From Rariglobus sp041662485 (lineage in GTDB: Bacteria; Verrucomicrobiota; Verrucomicrobiia; Opitutales; Opitutaceae): a DNA stretch of 64,000 nt. The stretch spans positions 1-64,000 of the forward strand of contig JBAZSJ010000023.1 in NCBI GenBank assembly GCA_041662485.1, read 5' to 3'. Made by a program: the position numbers and the translations under genes. The number at the start of each line of letters is the position of its first letter. Position 1 is the first letter of the stretch. Below the pieces are notes generated by a model. That model was given only the letters and a program-made list of their open reading frames with translations. It was not told the origin of the DNA and did no database searches. This document shows, piece by piece, positions 7,760 through 17,200 of the stretch.

Positions 7760-10700
7760 TTACGGGCGCTCAACAAACTTCACGGCGTCCGCGACGACAA
7801 AGCCGGTGGTCCCGGTATTGCTGATGAGCACGCTGCCGCCGGTTCCGGCGTCGAAGCTATAAACCCCGAGGGAAACCCACACCCCGTTGTCGAGCTGTTC
7901 ATTGACAGTCGTCGCGACCGTGCCGGTGGAGGTCACGATACTGACCGGAACGCTGCTCGAGCGGTCGGAACCGGCGATCCAGCGGGTGAACACTTCATAG
8001 CTGCCGGCCGCCGGCAACGTGGGCGTGAAACGGAAGGATTTCGTGCCTTTGCCCGTATTTCCGTCGTGGATGTAGTTCGTGTCATAAAAACCGGTGGTGT
8101 AGGTGCTGGGGGTCCAGGTTCCGGTGGGGGTCACCCCGGTCTCATCGTCATTGTCCACGATGATCTCCGTCGGCGTCTGCAGGACAAACTTCACGGCATC
8201 GGCCACCACAAAGCCGGTGGTCCCGGTATTGCTGATGAGCACGCTGCCGGCGGTTCCGGCGTTGAAGCTGTAAACCCCGAGGGAAACCCACACCCCGTTG
8301 TTGATCTGTTCATTGACAGTCGTCGCGACCGTGCCGGTGGAGGTCACGATACTGACCGGAACGCTGCTCGAGCGGTTGGAACCGGCGATCCAGCGGGTGA
8401 ACACCTCGTAGCTGCCGGCCGTCGGCAGGGTGGGCGTGAAACGGAAGGATTTCGTGCCTTTGCCCGTATTTCCGTCGTGTATGTAGTTCGTGTCATAAAA
8501 ACCGGTCGTGTAGGTGCTGGGGGTCCAGGTTCCGGTGGGGGTCACCCCGGTCGCATCGTCATTGTCCACGATGATCTCCGCTGCCGCCGGTCCCGCCGGC
8601 CAGATGTTCACGGCGTCGATAAACGTCCCGATGGCGGAACCGGTGACGGTGCCACCCGCGAACAAGATCGTATGGTTGCCCGCCGTCACGGTGAACGGAG
8701 CGGTGGTATGGGGATAAAACGCCTTGTGGGCCGGCGTATGGGTTCCGATCACGACGCCATCCACCTTGATGGTGATCGGCTCGGCGCCTCCGCGTTCCGC
8801 CTGCGACTGGAAGTTGAGAACGTATTCGCCCGAGGACGGGAAGTTGATGGCTTGGGAGATGGTGCCCGTGATCGTGCCATTGCTCTTGAAAAACGCGGTC
8901 TGCCATCCTTCCGGGGCATGGTGCACGTCATAGTTGCTAAAACTGCTGCCGTCGCTTTGGACGCCGGCATAGAAAGGATCCGTGCTTTGGCCCGTGTAAG
9001 TCCAGGCGGTGCCGACCGGCTGGGCGCCATGGACCAGCGCGGGCGAGGTCCGCTCAAAGCCCGCGTCGCCGACCGGAACCGGTGTGGGGCGCGTGAAACC
9101 CGCGGCGGGAACGGTCACCAAGACCCCGTCGATAAACGCCTCGTTGTCCACGGTCGCGCTCGGCGTGGCCGCCAATTGAACCGTATAAGAGCCCGGAGAA
9201 TAGATGGCGAACACCGGGGTGGAATAGTCCGCCCAGGCCGTGGTGGTCGGGGTCACCGTGCCGACCAGGGTCCCTTCAACCAGCACTTGGATCGGGAGGT
9301 TGCCCTTGCCCGAACGCGAGGCGGCCTTGAACGCGATCTTGTAGGCGCCGGGAGCGGCAAACTCGATGTCCTGGGTGATGGTGCCGTCGATGTTGTTCTC
9401 TCCGGCGTCGGTGGCCGCGGCGGTCTGGAGAAACGCTCCCTGGCGGCCGGAACTTGAGTGCGTGCCGGCGCCCACCGGGGCGTTGGTCGGAGCACCCAGC
9501 GCGTTGCGTTCGACGCCCGCGTTGCCCGCAAACGTCCATTGGCCGCCGGTGGGGCGGTAGGCAAAGGTGCCGTTGCTGGCCAAATCTTTCGTCTGGAAGC
9601 CTTCGTCCTTGATGAAGGCGGAGCCCGTTGCGGCCACCGTCACGTTGTCGATCAAGGTCTCATTATCCACGCCGGCGGCGGCCGTGGCCTCCAGCTTGAT
9701 GGTGTGGTTGCCGGTGCTGTTGATCGTGAAGGGAGCCGTCACGGTCGGCATGAAGACATTGAGCCCGTAGGCGGCGGTGGGCGTGTAGGCCACCGAGGAG
9801 ATCGGCACGCCATCCACGCTCACCGTGATCGGCAGCACGGTCTTGCCGCTGCGCTGGGCCAGCAGGAAACTGATGCTGTAGGTCCCGGTGGCGTCAAAAT
9901 TGAGGGTCTGGCTCATGGAGCCGTTGATGCTGTTGGCCCCGGAATCGGTGGCGGCGGCCGTTTGCAGGAAGGCCGTCTGCACCCCCGGGGTGACCGCGGC
10001 GCCCCACGTTTTTTGAATGCCGGCGTTGCCGACAAACGTCCAGTTGGCACCGGTGGGACGATAGACAAAGGTGCTCGTGAGTGGCGTCTCAAAGCCCTTG
10101 TTCAGGACCGTGGATTCATGGGACGCATCCCGGAGCGACAGAAGATTGTTCAGGACAAACTGTCCCGAAAACGAAGCCGGAGTGTAGGCGGAGGCCTGAT
10201 CGAGAATGAGGCTGGGCCCGCCGCGGGGATGAAAGCTCCAGCCGGTGAAGTTCTGGTTCAGGGCGTTGAGGCCGTTCATCATCTGCCAGTAAAGCAGCGG
10301 GCTGTTGCCGCCGAAGCTTGTGCCGGTCCCTCCATTGTCCGAGCCGTCGTGTCCGCACTCCCCGATGAGGATCGGCAGCGTCCGGCCGGCGGCGGCCCAG
10401 CCTCCGGAGCCATGCCAGGGATAAATGTGCATGTCGTAGAGGATGCCATTGCCGGAGCCGGTGTCGGTCAGGGCGTAACCGCCGGTCAAAACCCCGGAGA
10501 TGTCCGCGGCGTATTTCAAGCCGCCGACGACCAGCAGATTGTTCGCGCCGGCGTTGCGGACCGTGGTCAGCAAGTCCTGCAATCCGGGACCGTCGACATC
10601 GCCATCCCTCCAAATGTCCCAGGTGATATCGTGCGGTTCGTTGAACAAACCGAACAGAACGGCGGGATTGTTTTTGTAGAGCGTGTGATTGGCCATGGCC

Positions 10701-11230
10701 GTCCAGAAGGCGGTGTCGGCCGCCCGTGCCCGGTAATACCCGTGGTTGTCGAGGATGACGTAGGCGCCCGCCGCCGAAACCTGGTTCACCACGGCGTCAA
10801 CGGTGGCCGCATAGGCGTTGCCTTCCGCCCAACTGCTTTCGTCGAGCGGAAGCCGGATGATATTACACTTCCAGACGCCGAGCGCCTGGGCCACGGAGGC
10901 GGTGATGTTCTCGCCGGAGCCCCACTCCAGGCTGGGGACGTTCACGCCGGTGAGTCTTACGGGTTGGTTGCTGGTATTCAGGATTTGGTTGCCGGAACTG
11001 TGCAGCTGGCTGGGGGCCGCCTGAAGGGAAGCGCCGCCGGCTAACATTGTCAGGATAAGACCGCAGAGCCTGATGGCCCGTCCAGCTGTCGGAGCCGTCT
11101 TGGCCGACGGTGGGGTGGCAGGTTGTGGTCCGGAGTCCGGAAAGGGCCGGAAGGGACGCAGAGCGAGGGGGACGGGCAAGAAGCCGATCAAGGATCGGCG
11201 ACGGGGTGTTGGGGTTTTGTTTGTATTCAT
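7760..11230 (-). CDS. Multimodular GH5 enzyme with three jelly-roll modules and two golvesin-type C-terminal domains
   Basis: 1156 residues. A long N-terminal extension ends in a hydrophobic segment (residues 51-72), then the GH5 barrel, about 73-370, with acid/base Glu198 (FNEPHD) and nucleophile Glu291 (IGECGHD). Three related modules follow at about 375-535, 536-705 and 706-880, each opening GFE/GFQ and containing a W-T-F/Y-G-N/Q aromatic strand; they look like carbohydrate-binding jelly rolls. The end holds two nearly identical 137-residue golvesin C-terminal-like domains (each starts EIIVDNDD and ends VVADAVKFV). Much larger than its single-module paralogues, so probably a cell-exterior enzyme for insoluble substrate. 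Terminated by the hairpin at 7715-7748. A homologous tail survives as a ghost at 26025-26480. Confidence 0.87.
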   Translation of the reverse strand: MNTNKTPTPRRRSLIGFLPVPLALRPFRPFPDSGPQPATPPSAKTAPTAGRAIRLCGLILTMLAGGASLQAAPSQLHSSGNQILNTSNQPVRLTGVNVPSLEWGSGENITASVAQALGVWKCNIIRLPLDESSWAEGNAYAATVDAVVNQVSAAGAYVILDNHGYYRARAADTAFWTAMANHTLYKNNPAVLFGLFNEPHDITWDIWRDGDVDGPGLQDLLTTVRNAGANNLLVVGGLKYAADISGVLTGGYALTDTGSGNGILYDMHIYPWHGSGGWAAAGRTLPILIGECGHDGSDNGGTGTSFGGNSPLLYWQMMNGLNALNQNFTGWSFHPRGGPSLILDQASAYTPASFSGQFVLNNLLSLRDASHESTVLNKGFETPLTSTFVYRPTGANWTFVGNAGIQKTWGAAVTPGVQTAFLQTAAATDSGANSINGSMSQTLNFDATGTYSISFLLAQRSGKTVLPITVSVDGVPISSVAYTPTAAYGLNVFMPTVTAPFTINSTGNHTIKLEATAAAGVDNETLIDNVTVAATGSAFIKDEGFQTKDLASNGTFAYRPTGGQWTFAGNAGVERNALGAPTNAPVGAGTHSSSGRQGAFLQTAAATDAGENNIDGTITQDIEFAAPGAYKIAFKAASRSGKGNLPIQVLVEGTLVGTVTPTTTAWADYSTPVFAIYSPGSYTVQLAATPSATVDNEAFIDGVLVTVPAAGFTRPTPVPVGDAGFERTSPALVHGAQPVGTAWTYTGQSTDPFYAGVQSDGSSFSNYDVHHAPEGWQTAFFKSNGTITGTISQAINFPSSGEYVLNFQSQAERGGAEPITIKVDGVVIGTHTPAHKAFYPHTTAPFTVTAGNHTILFAGGTVTGSAIGTFIDAVNIWPAGPAAAEIIVDNDDATGVTPTGTWTPSTYTTGFYDTNYIHDGNTGKGTKSFRFTPTLPTAGSYEVFTRWIAGSNRSSSVPVSIVTSTGTVATTVNEQINNGVWVSLGVYSFNAGTAGSVLISNTGTTGFVVADAVKFVLQTPTEIIVDNDDETGVTPTGTWTPSTYTTGFYDTNYIHDGNTGKGTKSFRFTPTLPAAGSYEVFTRWIAGSDRSSSVPVSIVTSTGTVATTVNEQLDNGVWVSLGVYSFDAGTGGSVLISNTGTTGFVVADAVKFVERP
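7778..8586. repeat. Tandem 411-bp coding repeat (golvesin-type domain)
   Basis: Two direct copies offset by 411 bases (7778-8188 and 8189-about 8586) encode the two C-terminal domains of the large GH5 protein. Over about 390 bases they differ at only a handful of positions, so the duplication is recent or kept alike by gene conversion. Confidence 0.88.
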
Positions 11231-11388
11231 ATTTTTGTATGACGGGAAAGCAGTAGCTGTCCGCGTGAGAACGCGGTCGGGGAAACGGGGGGATCAGGCG
11301 GTGCGCGGGATCAGGTGATCGTTGCGGGATTCAGGTTGGTGATGGGAGAAACTCGGGAGGTGGATGGAGGGGAAAGAGGACGGGGAGT

Positions 11389-11563
11389 GTAGGGCCTGAC
11401 CTTGTGTCAGGCCGGTGAGGCGTGCGGAGGTGGAAAGACTGCGCGGCCTCACGCAAGGTGAGGCCCTGCGGGTTTGTTTTGGGCGGATTCGGAGGGAGAA
11501 AGAGGGGGCGGTGTTCTGTTTTTGCTGATCCGACTGAAACGCCAGACCAGCGGTCTGGCCTAC
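11389..11563. repeat. Cluster of three GTAG/GCAG-headed REP palindromes
   Basis: Between the large GH5 start (11230) and the next GH5 stop (11577) lie three palindromes: plus strand 11389-11413 (stem GGCCTGAC/GTCAGGCC), minus strand 11445-11469 (head GCAGGG, stem GGCCTCAC/GTGAGGCC) and minus strand 11541-11563 (head GTAGG, stem GCCAGACC/GGTCTGGC). The first two form a head-out pair like those at 4395-4532; no outer arms are evident. The remainder of 11231-11388 shows no gene and should hold the promoter of the large GH5 gene. Confidence 0.72.
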
Positions 11564-11576
11564 AACTAAGCCAGGC

Positions 11577-13334
11577 TCACCGCAGTTTTTTCAGTTCGAA
11601 TTTTTTTCCGGCGAGGGCGTCTTTGACGAACTGTCCCCAGAAGGGCGTGGGATCGTAGTTCCAGTTTTCGATCAGCCGGGGCGTGGCCTTGGGGTGGATG
11701 CAGAAGGCCGTGTAGTTGAGGCGGTATTTTTGAACGAGGGCGAGGGCGTCGGGCGACCACGTGTAGGGGTCTTCCTGGTTTTTCGCGGGGATGAAGCCCA
11801 TCTTCTTCACGTCGGCGCCGAACTCGCCGACGAGGATCGGATACTTGGCGGCGACATCGAGGAAGCGTTTCTGCCAACCGCCATGCCAGTTGTAGAAATG
11901 GGTGGCATACATGATGCCGTTGCCGGAGGAGTCGGTGAGCGCGAAGCCGTTGAGGACGCCGCTCAGGTCGTAGGCGTAGCCGAGGCCGCCGGCGACGACG
12001 ATGTTCTTCGCGCCGGTGGAGCGGACGGCGTCGATCAGGGCCTGCATGCCCGTCGAGTGTTTGGTGAGGAGCTCGGTCTTGCCCTTTTGTTTCACCTGAA
12101 AGTCTCCGCCTTTCTGCCAGACCGCCCAGGGAATGCCGGTCGGCTCGTTGAAGAGGTCGAAGAGGACGGCGGGGTTGTTTTTGTAACGGGCGGCGGCGTC
12201 TTTCCAGAACTCGACCGCGCCGTCCTCGGGAGCATGGAAGCGATGCAGATCGAGGACGATGTAGGCGCCGCGGGCGGCGGCCAGCTTGATGGCGTTGTCG
12301 ACCACGAGTCGGTAGGCTTCGGGGTCGTTTCTGGTTTGCGGGGCCTTGCCGCGGCCGAACCAAAATCCGTCGTTCACCGGGAGGCGGATGACGTTGGCCT
12401 TCCAGTCGTCGATCGCGACCTTGACCGAGCGCAGGATGTTTTCCCCCTTGGCGGACCATTCGAGGCTGGGGACGTTGACGCCCTGCAACCACACGGTGGC
12501 GCCGGCGGCGGTGACGAGCTTGTTGCCGGAGACTTTGATCTCCGGCGTTTTGGAGGGCAGCTCCAGCAGTTTTAAAATGTCCGCTTCGTCCTCGGTTTGT
12601 TTTTTTTCGGCGAGGAGCGGGGCTTGGGCGAGAGCTCCGGCCTCGGCGGCGGGCATGGAGGTGACGATGACTTGTCCGAGGTCGAGGGTGCCGGATTTGA
12701 CCTGGGCGATGACGGGGATGAGCTGGATGGCGGCGGCGCCATCGGGGACGAGGAAGCGGCGGCTGACGTCGGTCCAGTTTTTGGCGTGGGAATCGAGGAC
12801 CATGCCGCCCCCTTTGCCGACGGGCTGGCCTTGGGCGTCGACGAATTTGTAGGAGAAGTGGATGTCCTTGGAGTAGGAGGGGCCGCCGGAGCCGTTGGTG
12901 CCGAATTTGAAGTTGGCGATACGGAAGCGGACGGTGAGGACGAGGCCTTTCACGTCGGGCGAAAGAGGCAGGGTGCGCGTCAATTGGACGAGCTGGCCTT
13001 CCTTTTGGGAAACGAGGCGCAGGAAGCGGAGGGAACCTTCTTTCTCCCAGGTGATCGGCTGGGCGGGGTCGTGAGGCCAGCCGTCGGGCCAGAGCGGATC
13101 CTGGGTCGCGGCGGAGAAATCGCCGTTCGTGAGCAAGGACGGTCCGGTCGGAGCGGCGGAGGTGGCCGGTGCGGCGGGAACGTGAGCGGGTTCGGCTGCG
13201 GATTCGCCGACGCCGGGGGCGGTGTCGGTGGCGTCGGTGTTTTGCGCGCGGAGCGCGGGCGCGAGCGCCACGAGGATCGCACCCAGAGCGGTGTGGTAGA
13301 GAGCGCGGCGAAGGAAAGACGTGAGGTTGGACAT
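11577..13334 (-). CDS. Secreted GH5-family endoglycanase
   Basis: 585 residues with a signal peptide (ALYHTALGAILVALAPALRAQ). A low-complexity linker, then the jelly-roll module (LTNGDFS...DPLWPDGWP, about residues 65-230), then the GH5 barrel from about 270. Acid/base Glu397 sits in FNEPTG and nucleophile Glu504 in VGEFGAD. Compared with the copy at 5872-7686 the late barrel strand reads FCIHPKATP, shared in part with the 21173-22837 paralogue (WCFHPKATP), so the cluster contains two sub-lineages. A second long minus-strand frame over the same bases (11566-13434) is an Arg/Pro-rich shadow. A dispersed purine-rich repeat lies 29 bases upstream of the start. Confidence 0.87.
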   Translation of the reverse strand: MSNLTSFLRRALYHTALGAILVALAPALRAQNTDATDTAPGVGESAAEPAHVPAAPATSAAPTGPSLLTNGDFSAATQDPLWPDGWPHDPAQPITWEKEGSLRFLRLVSQKEGQLVQLTRTLPLSPDVKGLVLTVRFRIANFKFGTNGSGGPSYSKDIHFSYKFVDAQGQPVGKGGGMVLDSHAKNWTDVSRRFLVPDGAAAIQLIPVIAQVKSGTLDLGQVIVTSMPAAEAGALAQAPLLAEKKQTEDEADILKLLELPSKTPEIKVSGNKLVTAAGATVWLQGVNVPSLEWSAKGENILRSVKVAIDDWKANVIRLPVNDGFWFGRGKAPQTRNDPEAYRLVVDNAIKLAAARGAYIVLDLHRFHAPEDGAVEFWKDAAARYKNNPAVLFDLFNEPTGIPWAVWQKGGDFQVKQKGKTELLTKHSTGMQALIDAVRSTGAKNIVVAGGLGYAYDLSGVLNGFALTDSSGNGIMYATHFYNWHGGWQKRFLDVAAKYPILVGEFGADVKKMGFIPAKNQEDPYTWSPDALALVQKYRLNYTAFCIHPKATPRLIENWNYDPTPFWGQFVKDALAGKKFELKKLR

Positions 13335-13362
13335 GGGGGAAGTCGGGAGGCGGAGCCGGAGG

Positions 13363-13396
13363 GAGAAAGAGAAAGATTAAGAGGAAAGAGAAAGAG
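13363..13396 (+). repeat. Dispersed polypurine repeat, copy A
   Basis: A 34-base strand of only G and A apart from one TT, with the 26-base core at 13369-13394 identical to cores at 19616-19641 and 52643-52668 and, inverted, at 52586-52611. It lies just upstream of a GH5 gene on the opposite strand, so it would be a pyrimidine run in that gene's leader or promoter. Confidence 0.8.
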
Positions 13397-13428
13397 TCGG
13401 AGGGCGGAGGGAGGGCCTGAAGGGGAAA

Positions 13429-13459
13429 GGGCAAAGTAACCTATTGGGTTACTTTGCCC
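13429..13459. terminator. Perfect 13-bp hairpin between secreted-protein gene and GH5
   Basis: GGGCAAAGTAACC (13429-13441) and GGTTACTTTGCCC (13447-13459) form a perfect stem with a 5-base loop TATTG. There is no clear U-run on either strand, so it may be a terminator/attenuator, an mRNA-stabilising element or a protein site. It follows the likely 3' end of the secreted-protein gene and precedes the GH5 gene at 13334. Confidence 0.5.
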
Positions 13460-13484
13460 GAGGGGCTCAGGCGGTGCGCAGGGA

Positions 13485-14209
13485 TCAGAGGGGGGGGGCT
13501 GCGTCGGAGGCGAAGGGGCCGTGGGCCAAGGCGGGAGGGTATATAGGCCCACGCCCATGCCGCCCTGTTCGTTTGGGGTGAGGAGGACGTTTTGACGTGC
13601 GTCGCTTCCGAGTGACACGACGTTGTTAAACAGCTCCCGCCACCGGCCGTTAACGGTGCGGGCCACGCGGATCAGCATGGCGGTATCCTGGGCTTTGACG
13701 ATTGCCGTGCTCGCCGGGGCCAGTTCAACACGGCTGTTTCCATTGTAGACGACGAGCAAGGGCTGGGCGGTCAGATTATGCAGACGCACCGAATTGAGAG
13801 GGAAGGTATCGCCGTCCTCGGGCAGCATGTAGATCTCGTAACGGCCCTGTCCGGTGCGGGCGGTCAGCAGGGTTAATTTCGAGACGCCCTTTGGCAGGAC
13901 CACCGTGGCGACGATCGGTTGAGGTTTCCCTTTCGGGGTTTCCGCTCCTTCTTTTTGAGGGAGCGTAAAATTGAGCACCGTTGGCCCGGTGTAGTTCTGA
14001 ATGCTCGAGCGATCATATGCCTCGACCGTTTCGATCACATGGCGCGGGCCGTAACTGAGCTTGGGAAGGTCTCCCTTCCACGCATAAAGGCAAAACTGGA
14101 GCGAGACGGTCTCCTCGGTTGGAGATGAAGGCAGGTCCGCCCGGGGCGACAGACACGGCATGGTCAGCATACATAGGACGAGGAGGCCGCTGGATATCGT
14201 AATCTTCAT
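13485..14209 (-). CDS. Secreted protein of unknown function next to Verru_Chthon A; 3' end disturbed by a C9 tract
   Basis: Start ATG at 14209, 11 bases after the Verru_Chthon A stop, opens a signal peptide (MKITISSGLLVLCMLTMPCLS). About 235 residues follow that I do not recognise: LQFCLYAWKGDLPKLSYG near residue 40, a beta-rich middle (VLNFTLPQKEG, IVATVVLPKGVSKLTLL) and a Pro-rich end. On the coding strand nine consecutive C (13490-13498) follow the codons for PPTQ. As written, the frame runs on to 12980 deep into the GH5 gene, in Arg/Ser/Pro-rich sequence; one more C gives an immediate TGA (13485-13487) and one fewer gives TAG at 13441-13443. The C-terminus is therefore uncertain, through sequencing error or real tract-length variation. 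Probably co-transcribed with Verru_Chthon A. Confidence 0.6.
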
Positions 14210-14220
14210 ATAGAACCCGG

Positions 14221-17200
14221 TTAGATGTCGTTGGCGGACAGCCATCGGAAGCCGACGATTGTGTAGCGACGGCCGAAGGTTTGGTTGGCGCCGACAAGAG
14301 CGGAAGGCTGGCTGGCGGCGGCGTTGACCGCGGGCTCGCAATACTCGGGAAGACGCTGAACAACGGCCTCGCACCACGTGCGCGCCAAGATCTGGGTGGC
14401 GTCCGCGGGGTTTACCACTTCGCCGTAGGTGCGAATGATGAACGTATCGGACCGGGCCGAGAGCGCCGGGCCGAGCGCTTGGAGCAGGTCTCCTTGCAGC
14501 AGCCAGCCCGGCAAGCCGGTCGAGGTGCGCCCGTAAGGTCCCGGGGGGGCCGATTCATCAAAATGCCAGTTGGTGTTGGCCCAATCGACTTTCATGTCCG
14601 CGAAATAAGCGGTGATGGAGTTGTCGCCCTTGGGGATGTATCCGCCGGGTATTAACTCCCCGTTGAACAGAACCCGATCACCATAGGCATTGGCGCCGTT
14701 GCCGGTGACGACATCGCCGGAGCTGGTGGTGATAAAGGTGTTGAGTCCGGCGGCGGCGGAGTCGATGGCGGCCTGCATCGGGCCACTCAGGCCGCGCCCC
14801 ATGGGAACGGCGGAGTCCGCGAGGTTTCCGGAGATGTCGGCGTCGTTGATTGTCGCGTTGAAGGCGCTGCTCGCCGCGACCAGGGAGCGGTTGATGAAAT
14901 GAGACAGCGAAACAAACGGACCACGGGCACGCACACGTTTCACCAGCTCGGTGGCCAGCGTGTCGATTTCGGCGCCCGTGAGCCGGCGATAGCCGGCGTA
15001 AGCGTCATTGTCCGTCCCGGTCCCCGAGGATTTGTAGGTGGCTCCGGTCTTGGTATTGTTGACCGGCTGCCAAAGCGTGCGCGGGAATGGGACGCTGTCG
15101 GAAGCGACGTCGTTGTTAACGCGAAGGCCGTCGAGGCCGCCGAGGAGAGCGACCCAGGCGTCGTGGGAGGTTGAGTTGATGTTGAAGGCGCCCTTGGTCA
15201 TCAGGTGGGCGGCGGCGTCCTTGGAGCGCACGTCGCTGGCGACGGCGTTGTCGTAGATCTCGTAGCGGGGGTTGAGTGGGGCGAAGGTGGAGCTAGACTG
15301 GGGTATGCCGGAGAAGTAGTAGCCGTCCCACAGCGAGGTATTGAGCAGGTAGGCCATGTCGAAATACCGCGTGTTCCCGCCGGGACCTTTAACGTAGGTG
15401 TTGATCCGATTGCCGACCGCTTCGACTCGTGCCACCAACGGTGCGGCATAGGAATTCCCCACGGCGTAGGCGGGCTGGTCGCCAATGCTGCCCTTTGCCG
15501 TCCGGGACAGATCCGCCGGATCCGACATGGCCGGGTTGTAGTCGTTGGCGGTCAGGCTGGCGTGCTGGAGCTGCCCGATGGAAAGCACGGGGGGCTGCCC
15601 GGTGGCGCGGCGGGGGAAGTCGAACAGAACTCCTTGCGAGGCCACGGAGTTTCGACCGTTGATCCCGTCGCCGGGGCCAAAGTCCTCGGCCCACGAAGCC
15701 GGAGTCAGATTAACGGTGAACTGGGCGTTGACAGTCGAGGCAGGCGTGTTGGGCGGAGCAAAAAGGCCGGCGGCGTAAGGCGCCGGCGCAAACACGCAGC
15801 CGGCATTGCCTCCTCCGGCCGCCGATGCGGCATTGGCTTTATCGACAATGACGGCGCGAATATTGTAGTCTTGGTAAACACGGCCTTGGGCAATTTCATC
15901 GTATAGGAATGGATCGCCCTGATCAGGGTGCCCAGGTCTGTCGATGGGGGGATTGCCGGTCAGGTTACGATAACCGGGGGCCAGAAACTTCATCATCAGA
16001 TTGCACATGATGTTGTTTTCGAACCCCTGCATGTCGCCGCTCTTTCCAGGTGTTACGTCACGAATCTGTTGGTAAATTCTCGTCGGCGAAGAAGCGTCAC
16101 GCAGGGTGATCATGAGATTGGGAACCCCCTCGGAGTAGGCTGCGACAATCGACCGACCGGGAGGGGCCACTCCTGTGCTGATGGTGCTTGTGGTAAATGT
16201 GAACGGAGCGGCGGAGGTGAAGAAGCAATCCGCCGCCGTGGGATTGGTCGGGATGGGGCGCACGAAGTTGGAGACAGTGTTGACGGCCAGCTGCACGGCG
16301 TTGACGGGTTCCGCCGCCGCCAGGTTGGTCCCGCTTAATTGCTGCTGGCCGGCCACGGACAGGGTCGCGGTTTCACCGGGTGGAATGGAAAGGGCCGGGG
16401 CGATGAATTTAACCGTGTCGAGCAGGCCGTTCGGATCGCTGGCGCGCGCATCCCGCAGAATGTCGAATTTCCCCCCTATGTTATTTTGATCGTTGATGGC
16501 ATACGCGCGAATGTGGAGCCGGTTGCTGCTTCCGGCGGTGGAATTGTTTTTGATCACAAACTCCATCGAACCGGCGGGGGCGGTCAGGGTGACGTTGTAG
16601 GGGTTGGCGAGGACAAAAACCACGTTGCAGCGGATCGGCCATGAGTAGGTCCCGTCCTTGATGTTTTTGACGTTGCTTCCCGCCGCGGTGACGAGGGACA
16701 TGTCCGTGAATACCGCCATGCGAAACTGGGTGATGATCGGGCTGATGCCGACTTGAGTGGCCGTCTCGGGCCGCACGGCCAGCGTGGCGGTGGCGACGTC
16801 CGGATTGGTGTTGTAGAACGAATAGAGCAGATCCCATTTGGGGACGTAGTCATGAGAGCCGCCAGTGCCCCAATCGGGCGACCAAGTGGCCGGGATGATG
16901 GACTGGCCGGCCAGGCCGGAGGCATCCCAGTCGGTCTGCGGCAGCTCGAAGTAATAGGTGAGATCCTGGCGAAGGCCGCCGTTGAGCGTGTCGGAAAGGA
17001 CGCCTGACGACGCGATGGTAAAATCGTGGAAGCGGGCGCGCTGCGTCTCCGCGGGAAGGGTGGCATCGAGGAGGGACGCCTGCGGCATTTGCAGCATGCG
17101 GCCCAGTTTGACGGCGGCATTGGTGTCGTCTGCGGTCGGATACGCGGAGAACCCCGTGACCAGCTCCACGCCGGAGCGCGACGCGCTCATGAGGCGGACG

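Noticed and set aside
7778..8586. Tandem repeats as a possible CRISPR array
   Set aside because: Units are 411 bp and coding; no short repeats with unique spacers occur anywhere in the window.
7685..11044. Two long plus-strand frames (590 and 528 codons) opposite the GH5 genes
   Set aside because: Composition is that of a shadow; the minus strand has catalytic motifs and a terminator.
12980..13484. Run-through extension of the secreted-protein frame into the GH5 gene
   Set aside because: Arg/Ser/Pro-rich and overlapping a real gene's start; best explained by the C9 tract.
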